In this document: piece by piece, positions 1-7,312 of the stretch
Numbering within the stretch: the stretch's first letter is position 1
Layout: each line of letters begins with the position of its first letter
The notes under the pieces: generated by a model
The model's input: the letters and a program-made list of their open reading frames with translations, nothing else
What the model was told of the DNA's origin: nothing
Database searches by the model: none
Source of the DNA: Sedimenticola sp.
GTDB taxonomy: Bacteria; Pseudomonadota; Gammaproteobacteria; Chromatiales; Chromatiaceae
NCBI GenBank assembly: GCA_026992075.1
Contig: JALXAM010000044.1
Coordinates: 1 to 56,305, forward strand
Reading direction: 5' to 3'
DNA length: 56,305 bases
Position numbers and translations under genes: made by a program

Positions 1-154
1 CCAGGCGCGCCTCCTTGAGGGCTGGATCGTAGTAGTCGTTGTGGTTGTCGATGCCGATCACCCGGTCGCCCCGCTCCAGCAGCCGCAGCACCAGGGCCGA
101 GCCGATGAAGCCGGCGGCGCCGGTGACCAGGATGGGTCGGGAGGTGGTCTCCAT
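1..154 (-). CDS. NAD-dependent epimerase, UDP-glucuronate 4-epimerase-like (N-terminal part only)
   Basis: Only the first 51 codons are in the window; the gene runs off the left edge. The ATG at 154 opens a protein whose first residues hold the Rossmann motif TGAAGFIGS, followed by [19 protein letters not shown]. The DN.NDYYDP signature is typical of short-chain epimerases that convert UDP-glucuronate to UDP-galacturonate in capsule and O-antigen loci. It lies 12 bp downstream of the MazF-like toxin gene on the same strand, and the UDP-glucose dehydrogenase that would supply its substrate is just upstream, so the two enzymes probably form a UDP-uronic-acid pathway split by a toxin/antitoxin pair. 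The exact substrate cannot be set from the fragment. Confidence 0.8.
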   Translation of the reverse strand, partial: METTSRPILVTGAAGFIGSALVLRLLERGDRVIGIDNHNDYYDPALKEARL

Positions 155-166
155 GGCGGTAATTCC

Positions 167-520
167 TCAAGCGCCGATCAGGCGCTGCAATCGGTGAATG
201 ATCTCGCCGATCTCGTCGGCATCCAGGCGTGCCAGCCGTTCGGAACGGATGCGGCGGATGGAGATGGAGCGGCAGTGCTCGGCCAGGGCGTAACTTTTCA
301 CCTCCAGGCCGTCCCGGGGCGGCAGCTTCAAGTGCAACGCCTGGTAGGTGGACTTGGAGTGTCTGCTCAGGGGACAGATGAAAACTTGCGGCGGCTCGGT
401 ATCGAGCAGTGCCTGGTCGGTGAGCAGCGCCACCGGACGCAGCTTTCCGACCTCGGCTCCCTTGGCCGGGTCCAGCCTCGCAAGGTAGACCCCACCCCGG
501 GTCAGCTTCACTTTTGCCAC
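167..520 (-). CDS. MazF/PemK-family mRNA interferase toxin
   Basis: A 117-residue protein of normal MazF length. It has the family start (KVKLTRGGVYLARLDPAKG), the RPVALLTDQ segment and the downstream ALAEHCRSISIRRI strand, which correspond to the conserved G-D-V-W...RP.lvvq and the second-half beta strands of the PemK fold. Family members are ribosome-independent or ribosome-associated endoribonucleases neutralised by a small DNA-binding antitoxin. The start codon lies inside the end of the antitoxin gene (13 bp overlap), so the two are translationally coupled. The activity is inferred from family membership; no catalytic assignment beyond the conserved fold can be made here. Confidence 0.88.
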   Translation of the reverse strand: MAKVKLTRGGVYLARLDPAKGAEVGKLRPVALLTDQALLDTEPPQVFICPLSRHSKSTYQALHLKLPPRDGLEVKSYALAEHCRSISIRRIRSERLARLDADEIGEIIHRLQRLIGA

Positions 521-777
521 CAGGCGCCCTTTTCGCCGGGCAGGCCTTCTGCCAGGCCCTCGTCCAGTTCCTTACTCTCGCGCAGGTATTCAGGGTCGTT
601 TTTCATCGCCCGCAGCGCCTCGGCCATGGCCAGGCGCTCCATCCTGGCCTTGATCTGGTCCAGTTCATGGCGCAGGGCCTGGCGAATCAGCTCCGTGCGG
701 GTGATGCCGATCTGCTCGGCGATCACCTTGCTCTCCTGTGCCAGGTCGTCGGGGAGATTGAGGGAAATGGCGGCCAT
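508..777 (-). CDS. Ribbon-helix-helix antitoxin partner of the MazF-like toxin
   Basis: An 89-residue protein. The first 40 residues (AISLNLPDDLAQES...GITRTELIRQALR) fit a ribbon-helix-helix DNA-binding module: a short beta strand followed by two helices. The acidic, Glu-rich C-terminal half is the part that in such systems wraps the toxin. It precedes and overlaps the toxin gene, the usual antitoxin-first order, and an inverted repeat lies directly upstream of its start, which suits autoregulation. No convincing Shine-Dalgarno sequence is seen before the ATG at 777. Confidence 0.85.
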   Translation of the reverse strand: MAAISLNLPDDLAQESKVIAEQIGITRTELIRQALRHELDQIKARMERLAMAEALRAMKNDPEYLRESKELDEGLAEGLPGEKGAWWQK

Positions 778-783
778 GTGTAA

Positions 784-805
784 ATATGTATATCGTTTTA
801 CATAT
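784..805. promoter_or_regulatory. Inverted repeat, candidate operator of the MazF-type TA operon
   Basis: The arms ATATGTA (784-790) and TACATAT (799-805) are perfect inverted repeats with an 8-base spacer, ending a few bases upstream of the antitoxin start codon. The surrounding 40 bases are very AT-rich in an otherwise GC-rich region and include TATGAT on the minus strand (811-816), a possible -10 element. Binding by the ribbon-helix-helix antitoxin is inferred from position and symmetry. Confidence 0.5.
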
Positions 806-850
806 TGATAATCATATCACATGGGACTCCCTTCCCAGGCCGTAGTAGCC

Positions 851-946
851 GTAGGTTGGGCAAAGCGAAGCGTGCCCAACAAGAAGCCTGACCAACGAAC
901 CGGAAACAACGTCGGGCACGGCGCTTTGCGCCTTTGTCCGACCTAC
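851..946. repeat. REP-like palindromic repeat (GTAGG...GGGCAAAG family)
   Basis: Outer arms GTAGG and CCTAC enclose two hairpins with GGGCAAAGCG/CGTGCCC-type arms. It sits between ugd and the TA pair, downstream of the ugd stop. The same family recurs at 2364, 3178, 14804, 38220, 42250 and 47332. This copy is the most divergent, with a longer central segment. Confidence 0.7.
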
Positions 947-962
947 AGGTTCTGTGTGAACT

Positions 963-2285
963 TCAATGCCTGCCGATGCCGTAGTAGCTGAAGCCCAGCT
1001 CCCTCAGCCGTTGCGGGTCGTAGATGTTGCGGCCGTCGAAGATGACGGGTTGCTTGAGCTTGTGCTTGAGCGCCTCGAAGTCGGGGCTGCGGAAGAGGTT
1101 CCACTCGGTGACCACGGCCAGGGCGTCGGCGCCGTCGGCGGCGGCCTCGGGCGAGTCGACCAGTACCAGGTCGTCGCGCTCGCCGTAGATGCGGCGGCAT
1201 TCGTCCATGGCCACGGGATCGTGGGCCTGGACGCGGGCGCCGGCCTCCCATAGGGCCTCCATCAGCACCCGGCTGGGTGCCTCGCGCATGTCGTCGGTGT
1301 TGGGCTTGAAGGCCAGGCCCCACAGGGCGATGGTCCTGCCGGCCAGGTCGCCGTCGAAGTGGTCGCGGATCTTCTCGAACAGGCGCCGCTTCTGCTTGCG
1401 GTTCACCGACTCCACGGCGCTGAGCAGCTCGGCGTTGTAGCCCACCTCGTGGGCGGTGCGCTCCAGCGCCTGCACGTCCTTGGGGAAGCAGGAGCCGCCG
1501 TAGCCGCAGCCGGGATAGATGAAGGCGTAGCCGATGCGGCTGTCGGAGCCGATGCCGTGGCGCACCTTCTCGATGTCAGCGCCCAGCCGCTCGGCCAGGT
1601 TGGCCAGCTCGTTCATGAAGCTGATCTTGGTGGCCAGCATGGCGTTGGCGGCATACTTGGTGAGCTCCGCCGAGCGGATGTCCATGGCGATGAGGCGGTC
1701 GCGGTTGCGGTTGAAGGGGGCGTAGAGGGCGCGCAGCAGCTCGGTGGTGCGCGGGTTGTCGGTGCCCACCACGATGCGGTCGGGCTTCATGAAGTCCTCG
1801 ATGGCCGCCCCCTCCTTGAGAAACTCGGGGTTGGAGACCACGTCGAACTCCACCTCCTTGCCGTGCTTCTCCAGGGTGCGGCGGATGCGCTCGCGCACCT
1901 TGTCGGCGGTGCCCACCGGCACCGTGGACTTGTCCACCACGATGCGGTACTCGGTCATGTGCTCGGCGATGGTCTCGGCTACCGCCAGCACGTACTGCAG
2001 GTCGGCCGAGCCGTCCTCGTCGGGCGGGGTGCCCACGGCGATGAACTGGAACAGGCCGTGCTCCACCGCCTCCTTGGGGTCACTGGTGAAGTGGAGCCGC
2101 CCCGCGGCCATGTTGCGCTCCACCATCTGGTCCAGGTCCGGCTCCCAGATGGGGATGATCCCCTGGCGGAGCTTGTCGATCTTCTCCTGGTCCACGTCCA
2201 TGCACATCACGTCGTTGCCCACCTCCGCCAGGCAGGCGCCGGTGACCAGGCCCACGTAACCGCTTCCGAATATGGTGACCTTCAT
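963..2285 (-). CDS. ugd: UDP-glucose 6-dehydrogenase
   Basis: A 440-residue enzyme of the UDP-glucose/GDP-mannose dehydrogenase family that oxidises UDP-glucose to UDP-glucuronate with two NAD+. The N-terminal Rossmann motif is [15 protein letters not shown]; the catalytic cysteine lies in [12 protein letters not shown] at about residue 266; the central and C-terminal domains ([35 protein letters not shown]) are intact. ATG at 2285 is preceded by a good Shine-Dalgarno (GGAAGGA) five bases away. Its product would feed the epimerase at the left edge and uronic-acid-containing glycans of this locus. Confidence 0.97.
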   Translation of the reverse strand: MKVTIFGSGYVGLVTGACLAEVGNDVMCMDVDQEKIDKLRQGIIPIWEPDLDQMVERNMAAGRLHFTSDPKEAVEHGLFQFIAVGTPPDEDGSADLQYVLAVAETIAEHMTEYRIVVDKSTVPVGTADKVRERIRRTLEKHGKEVEFDVVSNPEFLKEGAAIEDFMKPDRIVVGTDNPRTTELLRALYAPFNRNRDRLIAMDIRSAELTKYAANAMLATKISFMNELANLAERLGADIEKVRHGIGSDSRIGYAFIYPGCGYGGSCFPKDVQALERTAHEVGYNAELLSAVESVNRKQKRRLFEKIRDHFDGDLAGRTIALWGLAFKPNTDDMREAPSRVLMEALWEAGARVQAHDPVAMDECRRIYGERDDLVLVDSPEAAADGADALAVVTEWNLFRSPDFEALKHKLKQPVIFDGRNIYDPQRLRELGFSYYGIGRH

Positions 2286-2318
2286 GATTCCTTCCGAGTG
2301 ATGGAAAAACAGCGGGAG

Positions 2319-2324
2319 ATTATA
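2319..2324 (-). promoter_or_regulatory. Candidate -10 element of ugd
   Basis: The minus strand reads TATAAT here, about 34 bases before the ugd start codon. No good -35 box is seen at 16-18 bases upstream, so this is only a partial promoter match. Confidence 0.35.
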
Positions 2325-2363
2325 GCCTGTTAAGGGACGATGAAGGGCGGAGCGGACAAAGCA

Positions 2364-2436
2364 GTAGGATGGGCAAAGGCCGCCAGGCCGTGCCCATCAT
2401 TGTTTCGGCGGGCACGCTGTGCTTTGCCCGCCCTAC
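2364..2436. repeat. REP-like palindromic repeat (GTAGG...GGGCAAAG family)
   Basis: A full copy: GTAGG, hairpin GATGGGCA.../TGCCCATC, hairpin GGCGGGCA.../TGCCCGCC, then CCTAC. It lies between the divergently transcribed ugd and the tumE-like gene. Confidence 0.85.
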
Positions 2437-2472
2437 GATGGTTGGTGGACAAGCAAACGCCGGGTGAAGTTA

Positions 2473-2512
2473 TTGTTTTGAAAGCATGTTGTTGACATAA
2501 TTATCAACATGC
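2473..2512 (+). promoter_or_regulatory. Candidate promoter and operator palindrome of the TumE/TumA operon, overlapping the start codon
   Basis: TTGTTT (2473-2478) and CATAAT (2496-2501) are 17 bases apart and could act as -35 and -10. The arms GCATGTTG (2484-2491) and CAACATGC (2505-2512) form a palindrome that covers the -10 box and the ATG at 2509, with an inner TTGA...TCAA symmetry. Transcription from this -10 would begin within a base or two of the ATG, and no Shine-Dalgarno is present, so the mRNA may be leaderless. Autoregulation through the palindrome is inferred. Confidence 0.5.
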
Positions 2513-2808
2513 GAGCGGAATTACTCGTGGATGAACGGCACCCTTTTCCGGATGGAATTTCTTTCGCTCATATTCGGATCTGGAAAGTGCCGCAGCCGGT
2601 GGCTGGCTCCTTGCGCCACTACAAATACAGCTTGGCTTTCGTTGTGGAAGGCAACTGTGTTTTGCGATACGACAACGAAAGGGGCAAAGGAGATCACCGC
2701 CACTGGAATGGGCAGGAAGCTCCGTACGCCTTTGTCAGCATGGAAAAATTGCTGGAAGATTTCCGCACCGACATCACGAGGTGGCGAGATGAAAACGGTT
2801 CAACTTGA
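2509..2808 (+). CDS. TumE-family toxin (DUF6516-like)
   Basis: A 99-residue protein that begins MRAELLVDERHPFPDG and contains VLRYDNERGKGDHRHWNGQ and PYAFVSMEKLLEDFRTDI. The RYDNE.GKGDHRH core and the L..DF..D tail are hallmarks of the small TumE/DUF6516 family, described as the toxin of a toxin/antitoxin pair with TumA. The family normally starts M-K/R-A-E-L-L, so the ATG at 2509 is right even though it has no ribosome binding site. It overlaps the next gene by 20 bp, supporting a two-gene operon. The molecular target of the toxin is not evident from the sequence. Confidence 0.82.
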   Translation: MRAELLVDERHPFPDGISFAHIRIWKVPQPVAGSLRHYKYSLAFVVEGNCVLRYDNERGKGDHRHWNGQEAPYAFVSMEKLLEDFRTDITRWRDENGST

Positions 2809-3136
2809 AATCAGGCGTTTCGACAAGGTCATCGATGATGTCGCCAAGGCCGTGAGGGAGGGGCGGCGTCTGCCCTCACGAATCAGTTTCGATAGTGTTG
2901 AAGCCCTATGGAAAATTCTCTCGCCCCGCAAAATGGAGCTGCTGCAGGCCATGGCCGGCCAAGGCTGGCTTTCGATTCGGGAGATCGCGCGCCGCGTCGA
3001 TCGGGACGTCGCTGCCGTGCACCGGAATATCCAGGCCCTGGAGAACGCAGGGCTCGTAGAGCGAAACGAAGCAAGACAGGTTCGGTTTCCTTACGACCAG
3101 GTGCACGTCGATTTCTTCCTGCACGGCGCTGCCTGA
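2789..3136 (+). CDS. TumA-like antitoxin, MarR-type winged helix protein
   Basis: A 115-residue protein, MKTVQLEIRRFDKV..., with a winged helix-turn-helix in the second half: LSPRKMELLQAMAGQ, then WLSIREIARRVDRDVAAVHRNI and ALENAGLVERN, a recognition-helix layout typical of ArsR/MarR-like antitoxins of the HVO_A0114 type. The final FFLHGAA replaces the long dimerisation helix of true MarR proteins. The ATG at 2789 lies inside the toxin gene, giving toxin-first order as usual for TumE/TumA. A decayed fragment of the same gene is found near 14725. Confidence 0.82.
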   Translation: MKTVQLEIRRFDKVIDDVAKAVREGRRLPSRISFDSVEALWKILSPRKMELLQAMAGQGWLSIREIARRVDRDVAAVHRNIQALENAGLVERNEARQVRFPYDQVHVDFFLHGAA

Positions 3137-3177
3137 AAGCGTTTTGCGGGCATTACGGTGATGATTGGCCAAGCGGG

Positions 3178-3247
3178 GTAGGATGGGCAAAGGCCGTCAG
3201 GCCGTGCCCATAGATCTGGCGGGCACGCTGCGCTTTGCCCGCCCTAC
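3178..3247. repeat. REP-like palindromic repeat, flanked by a short direct repeat
   Basis: A full-length copy of the GTAGG...CCTAC double hairpin. The 14-base word GATGATTGGCCAAG occurs just before it (from 3160) and directly after it (from 3248), whereas the right-hand copy at 14804 has the word on one side only. This could reflect a target duplication or a small tandem duplication. Confidence 0.85.
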
Positions 3248-3371
3248 GATGATTGGCCAAGCTCCTGGCCGTGGGCCTGTAGCCACTCCTCCAGCATCAC
3301 CAGTACCCAGATGAAAACGCCGTAGTATGTGGCGTGGCCGGTTTCGTGGGCCTGGATGAGGTACTCGATGA
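3244..3371 (-). pseudogene. 3' fragment of a second asparagine-synthetase-like gene
   Basis: Read on the minus strand, this gives the final residues LIQAHETGHATYYGVFIW...HGQELGQSS and a TAG stop, identical in protein to the end of the intact gene at 14872. In the shared codons five bases differ (Ser TCG/TCA, Leu CTA/CTG, Val GTA/GTG, Val GTT/GTC, Thr ACA/ACC) and all are silent. Similarity stops near 3371, where unrelated sequence begins. The fragment therefore comes from a once-selected asnB homologue rather than from a very recent copy of the neighbour. Confidence 0.88.
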
Positions 3372-3474
3372 CATCGCCTACGCCATGAGCGACAATGAGG
3401 CGGTCCAATGCCTCAACGAGGCTGGGGCCGAACTATTTCGTTACATCAACAATGCCCAAAACCCAGCTGCTTGA
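3367..3474 (+). pseudogene. Unrecognised 3' gene remnant
   Basis: Immediately after the asnB fragment the plus strand reads DDIAYAMSDNEAVQCL...AGAELFRYINNAQNPAA and a TGA stop. The composition looks like a genuine protein tail, but no start or upstream part remains because the frame runs into the antisense of the asnB fragment. I do not recognise the family. It may be the end of a gene truncated by the same recombination that cut asnB. Confidence 0.35.
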
Positions 3475-3683
3475 GGGACCTCACTCACCCCCCCCCGCTC
3501 TTCAGGCTCATTTCTGGATTGGAAAGGACTGATGGCGGACACAGATTGGACCACCCGCGCGACCTGCTTCAAGAATCACCATTTTCCGGGTGGCAAACAA
3601 CCCCCGAATGGGTAGACTGACAGGATCAGCCAGAGAAAAGGAAAGGCCATGACCGGTTGCATTGAAAATGGATACCCGCAGCC
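3475..3683. other. Non-coding stretch before the first glycosyltransferase
   Basis: Together with the repeat and remnants before it, this completes a 547-bp interval without an intact gene. It contains a run of nine C (3488-3496) near the remnant's stop. No clear promoter, terminator or ribosome binding site for the gene at 3684 was seen. Confidence 0.5.
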
Positions 3684-4643
3684 ATGAAACTGATCGTCCA
3701 GATCCCCTGCTATAACGAAGAAAAGACCCTGCCACAAACGGTCGCCGACATTCCGCGACAGATCGAGGGTGTCGATGAGGTGGAGATACTCGTCATCGAC
3801 GATGGCAGCACCGACCGTACCGTGGAAGTGGCCCGGGAGCTGGGCGTCGATCATATCGTGCGCAACAAGATCAACATGGGCCTGGCGCGCACCTTTCGCA
3901 AGGGCTTGGATGCCTGCCTCCATCTTGGCGCGGACATCATCGTCAACACGGACGGCGACAACCAGTACGCCGGCGCCGACATTCCCAAGCTGATCCAGCC
4001 CATCCTCGAAGGCCGGGCCGAAATGGTGATCGGCGACCGCCAGACCAGCAAGATCAAGCACTTTTCCAAGGTGAAAAAATTCCTTCAGTGGCTTGGCAGC
4101 GGCGTGGTGAGAAAACTGGCCGGCGTCTGGGTGCCGGACGCGGTTAGCGGATTCCGGGCCTTTTCCCGGGAAGCCGCCATCAAGCTGAACATCGTTTCCT
4201 CGTTCAGCTACACCATCGAGACGGTGATCCAGGCTGGAAAGAAGGACATCGCGGTGACCTCCGTGCCCGTGCGGACCAACCCCAAGACGCGCGAATCCAG
4301 GCTGTTCACCAGCATCCCCAAGTTTATCGAGCGGCAGCTGAGCACCATCATCCGCATGTACGCCATGTACCAGCCCATGCGGGTGTTCTTCTATATCGGC
4401 ACCTTTCTTTCGGTGCTGGGCCTCATACCCATCATCCGCTTCATCTATTTCTATTTCACCACCGGTGGGGCCGGCCACATCCAGTCGCTGGTACTGGGAG
4501 GCGTGCTCCTGATGATGGGCTTCATCGCCTATCTCATCGGACTGGTGGCCGACCTCATCGGTTTCAATCGTCAGCTGATCGAAATGACGCTGGAGAAGGT
4601 GCGGCGCATGGAGCTGGAACAAGAAATCACCAGGAATGAATAA
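3684..4643 (+). CDS. Family 2 glycosyltransferase with two C-terminal membrane helices (dolichol-phosphate-mannose-synthase type)
   Basis: A 319-residue GT2. The GT-A core runs from VQIPCYNEEKTLPQTV through VIDDGSTDRTVEVA and the metal-binding NTDGDNQY; the acceptor part includes VSGFRAFSREAA. Two hydrophobic helices follow (about residues 235-255 and 270-290), ending in a charged tail. This is the layout of ArnC/DPM1-like enzymes that load a sugar onto polyprenyl phosphate for later use by membrane GT-C transferases such as the GT39 protein at 12994. The sugar is not predictable. It is the first intact gene of the cassette; the truncated epimerase follows after 9 bp. Confidence 0.9.
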   Translation: MKLIVQIPCYNEEKTLPQTVADIPRQIEGVDEVEILVIDDGSTDRTVEVARELGVDHIVRNKINMGLARTFRKGLDACLHLGADIIVNTDGDNQYAGADIPKLIQPILEGRAEMVIGDRQTSKIKHFSKVKKFLQWLGSGVVRKLAGVWVPDAVSGFRAFSREAAIKLNIVSSFSYTIETVIQAGKKDIAVTSVPVRTNPKTRESRLFTSIPKFIERQLSTIIRMYAMYQPMRVFFYIGTFLSVLGLIPIIRFIYFYFTTGGAGHIQSLVLGGVLLMMGFIAYLIGLVADLIGFNRQLIEMTLEKVRRMELEQEITRNE

Positions 4644-4652
4644 TCCAAGGAT

Positions 4653-4713
4653 TTGAGAGACACCATACTGGTCACCGGCGGCACGGGCTTTCTGGGCTCC
4701 CATCTTTGTGAGC
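4653..4713 (+). pseudogene. 5' fragment of an NAD-dependent epimerase/dehydratase gene
   Basis: A TTG at 4653 opens RDTILVTGGTGFLGSHLCER, the unmistakable N-terminal Rossmann motif of extended short-chain dehydrogenases acting on nucleotide sugars. After about 20 codons the similarity ends abruptly at about 4710-4714, where the sequence continues as the antisense of a glycosyltransferase fragment. The rest of the gene is missing, so the product cannot work. It begins 9 bp after the GT2 gene and was probably its operon partner. Confidence 0.75.
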
Positions 4714-5027
4714 GATGCGTCATCATCCAGAACGACACATATTTCACCCCGGGCCAAGGAAAAAGCCTCGTTGCGCCCCTGCGCGGCTCCCAGATTCTCC
4801 CCCAGACGCCTCAACCGAACTTCCGGGAATCTCGCCAGTACCACCGCCTCGGTATTGTCATCGGAAGCGTTATCTACCACGACTATTTCAATGTTTGGAT
4901 AATCCTGTTGCCGTATACTCTCCAGGCACAGTAAAAGCTCCTCCATGCGATTCATGGTGAGCACCAGATAACTCACCAGCGGAAATGGCGCATTGAGGGC
5001 TCCAGACGGAGAAACTGGTTTTTCCAT
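4714..5027 (-). pseudogene. 5' fragment of a family 2 glycosyltransferase gene
   Basis: On the minus strand from the ATG at 5027 the product reads MEKPVSPSGALNAPFPLVS, then YLVLTMNRMEELLLCLESIR, VVDNASDDNTEAV and ICVVLDDDAS: a GT2 N-terminal half up to the DxD-type motif. It then breaks at the join with the epimerase fragment; the open frame continues leftward only through antisense of other genes. About two thirds of a normal GT2 is missing. The two fragments meet end to end with both 3' ends lost, which marks a deletion or inversion junction. Confidence 0.8.
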
Positions 5028-5138
5028 GATGATTCGGACAGGTGATTTGGGACCATTGCCCCACATCCGAAGGCTGTTGAAATCACGTGGTCATTTTAGC
5101 CACTCTCACGGGCGCTACCGGACGAAACAAATCAAACC

Positions 5139-6251
5139 GTGAACGACCGGACAATCACGGACAGAAAGGTTGCCATGGTGGGGCCGGTACTTCCTTTCCG
5201 TGGGGGCATCGCGCAGCACACCACCATGCTCCACCGCGCCCTGCAGGAATTGGCGGAAACCCGGACCTACTCCTTTTCCCGCCAGTATCCCGCTTGGCTG
5301 TTCCCCGGGGAAAGCGACCGTGATCCCGCCTATGAGGGTCATGTGGAACCGGGGGTTGAGTATCTCATCGACTCGCTCAACCCCCTCACCTGGCGTCGGG
5401 CGGTAAAAGAGATCATGGATTTCGGCGCCAATGAAGTGGTCTTCCCTTGGTGGACCATATTCTGGATGCCGACTTTTGGATACATGGCAAGGGCCCTGAA
5501 AAGAAAAGGAAAGCAAATCGTCTTTTTCTGTCACAATGTGGTCGATCACGAGGCCGCACGGTGGAAGACCCACCTGAGCCGCTCAGTGCTACAGCTCGGA
5601 GACCGGTTCGTGGTGCACACCCGGGAAGACGAAGCCAACCTGCGGGCGCTGCTCCCTTCAGCCGACATATCTGTGCACCCTCACCCCATCTACGACCAAT
5701 TTCCCGAACCCAAGGGAACCTTGCCCAGGAGAAAAAAACTGGAGCTCCTCTTCTATGGTTTCGTCCGTCCCTACAAGGGCCTGGATATTCTCGTAGAGGC
5801 AATGGGGCGCCTGAAAGGAGAGGATATTCAGTTGACCATTGCGGGCGAATTCTGGGAGGGTGAAGAGGAAACCCGCAACAAAATCAAACAACTTGGAATC
5901 GAAGATCAGGTGGAGTTAAGGCCTCGTTACCACACCGACGAAGAAACCGCTGAACTTTTCGCGCGGGCGGATTTTGTCATTCTTCCTTATCGGAGCGCCA
6001 CTGGTAGTGGGGTGGTTCCAATCGCTTACCATTACAAAAAACCCGTCATTGTCGCCAAGGTTGGCGGGTTGCCCGACGTGGTCATAGATGGGAAAACAGG
6101 ATACATCGTGCCACCAGACAACCCTGGGATACTTGCGGACAGGATCAGAACGCTAACCGAGGATATCGGTCGTACCATGGTGCCTCAAATTGAGGACTTG
6201 AAACGATCATTGACATGGGAGCGACTGGCCGAACTCCTGTTGAATAGGTGA
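5139..6251 (+). CDS. Family 4 glycosyltransferase (GT-B)
   Basis: A 370-residue retaining GT-B transferase. The N-terminal domain has VAMVGPVLPFRGGIAQHTTM, where the Gly-rich loop contacts donor and acceptor. The C-terminal domain carries LLFYGFVRPYKGLDILVEAM and FARADFVILPYRSATGSGVVPIAY, the donor-binding region with the E/S-x7 variation common in GT4. The GTG at 5139 is chosen as start; the ATG at 5175 is a possible alternative because VAMVGP begins there. It overlaps the next gene by four bases (GTGA), showing translational coupling. It probably adds one sugar to a lipid-linked repeat unit at the cytoplasmic face. Confidence 0.88.
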   Translation: MNDRTITDRKVAMVGPVLPFRGGIAQHTTMLHRALQELAETRTYSFSRQYPAWLFPGESDRDPAYEGHVEPGVEYLIDSLNPLTWRRAVKEIMDFGANEVVFPWWTIFWMPTFGYMARALKRKGKQIVFFCHNVVDHEAARWKTHLSRSVLQLGDRFVVHTREDEANLRALLPSADISVHPHPIYDQFPEPKGTLPRRKKLELLFYGFVRPYKGLDILVEAMGRLKGEDIQLTIAGEFWEGEEETRNKIKQLGIEDQVELRPRYHTDEETAELFARADFVILPYRSATGSGVVPIAYHYKKPVIVAKVGGLPDVVIDGKTGYIVPPDNPGILADRIRTLTEDIGRTMVPQIEDLKRSLTWERLAELLLNR

Positions 6252-7276
6252 CCTCACCATCCATGGAAGGCATAACTTACATTATCCTGGTCAACTGGAA
6301 TGGCTGGGAAGATACACTCGAATGCTTGGAAAGTATCTTCCGACAGCAGGGGCTGCATTTTCGTGTTGTGGTATGCGATAACGGTTCCAACGATAAGTCA
6401 CTCGAACGAATTCACGAGTGGGCACAAGGAGAAAGGAATGCGATTAGCACTATCCCGGAAATGGCCACCTACAGCACCCCCCCATGCAAGAAACCCCTTG
6501 CCACGCAGAGATTGACGCGCTCGGAGGCCGAACAAACCAATATAAAAGCAGAAGCCCCGCTGGTTCTGATCGATTGCGGGGAAAACCTAGGCTTTGCCGG
6601 TGGAAACAACGTAGGCCTGCGTTTTGCGTTGCGCCAGCCAGACATGGACTCAGCCTGGTTGCTGAACAATGATACGGTGATTGATGCCAATGCGTTGCAG
6701 TTTTTGCGGGACAAAGCGGCAAGGAACCCAAAGGCGGGCATCATCGGATCTACGGTACTCTATTACGAGGATCCAAAACGGGTGCAGGCGTTTGGAGGAG
6801 CACGATATTTTCCCTGTATTGGGCTTAGCATGCACATTGGGCGCTTCCGTAATCGGTTACGTGAGATCGATGAAGCCAAGGTGGAAGCACATCTGGGCTA
6901 TATCTTGGGCGCATCGATGTTCGTGCCTCGACGATTCCTGGAGGCCATCGGCCTGATGACGGAAGATTATTTTCTCTACTACGAGGAGCTCGATTGGGCT
7001 TTGCGAGGCAGGCAGCAGTTCTGCCTCGGCTATGCCCAACTCAGCCGGGTCTATCACAAGGCCGGCGCCAGTATAGGTTCATCGAATAAGTCTTCGCAAC
7101 GCAGCGTGCTATCGGACTCCTATCTGATGGCAAACCGATTAAAAATAACACGACGTTTTTTCCCCTCCTGTATGCCCTTTGTACGAAGCTTCTTGATCAT
7201 CGAATGGCTGATACGTATCGCGCATGGTCGTAAAGCCCAGGCGGCAATGATCTGGCAGCTGGTCAGAAGTGGATAG
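6248..7276 (+). CDS. Family 2 glycosyltransferase, rhamnosyltransferase-like
   Basis: A 342-residue GT2 of the WbbL/RfbF type: YIILVNWNGWEDTLECLESI, VVCDNGSNDKSLE, ENLGFAGGNNVGLRFAL, WLLNNDTV (metal-binding Asp) and LYYEELDWALRGRQ. The segment at residues 60-95 between the second and third motifs is longer than in many relatives and includes a C7 run (6477-6483). GTG at 6248 overlaps the previous stop. Family members often transfer rhamnose or a related deoxysugar, but donor specificity cannot be read from sequence. It is followed 36 bp later by the flippase. Confidence 0.88.
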   Translation: MTSPSMEGITYIILVNWNGWEDTLECLESIFRQQGLHFRVVVCDNGSNDKSLERIHEWAQGERNAISTIPEMATYSTPPCKKPLATQRLTRSEAEQTNIKAEAPLVLIDCGENLGFAGGNNVGLRFALRQPDMDSAWLLNNDTVIDANALQFLRDKAARNPKAGIIGSTVLYYEDPKRVQAFGGARYFPCIGLSMHIGRFRNRLREIDEAKVEAHLGYILGASMFVPRRFLEAIGLMTEDYFLYYEELDWALRGRQQFCLGYAQLSRVYHKAGASIGSSNKSSQRSVLSDSYLMANRLKITRRFFPSCMPFVRSFLIIEWLIRIAHGRKAQAAMIWQLVRSG

Positions 7277-7312
7277 GGAAACTTCTATCTATATCTATCA
7301 AAGTGGGGCAAA

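Larger units (their letters stand above)
3173..3371. repeat. Left copy of a ~200-bp direct repeat (REP + asnB 3' end)
   Basis: This segment matches 14799-14999 in the same orientation at roughly nine of ten positions by eye. It comprises GCGGGG, a full REP element and the last ~40 codons of an asnB gene read on the minus strand. The two copies bracket the 11.4-kb glycan cassette. Confidence 0.9.

Noticed and set aside
2531-3136. A single 201-residue protein spanning the TumE/TumA region
   Set aside because: Its first third is an out-of-frame reading of the toxin gene; the antitoxin starts at 2789 with its own ATG.
3488-3496. Run of nine C as a phase-variation switch
   Set aside because: It lies outside any intact reading frame and far from the -10/-35 spacing of a visible promoter. 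The C7 run at 6477-6483 is inside a gene but too short to argue for slippage.
3576-5066. A single long glycosyltransferase gene on the minus strand
   Set aside because: Only its first ~105 residues resemble GT2; the rest is antisense to the epimerase fragment and the intact GT2 at 3684.
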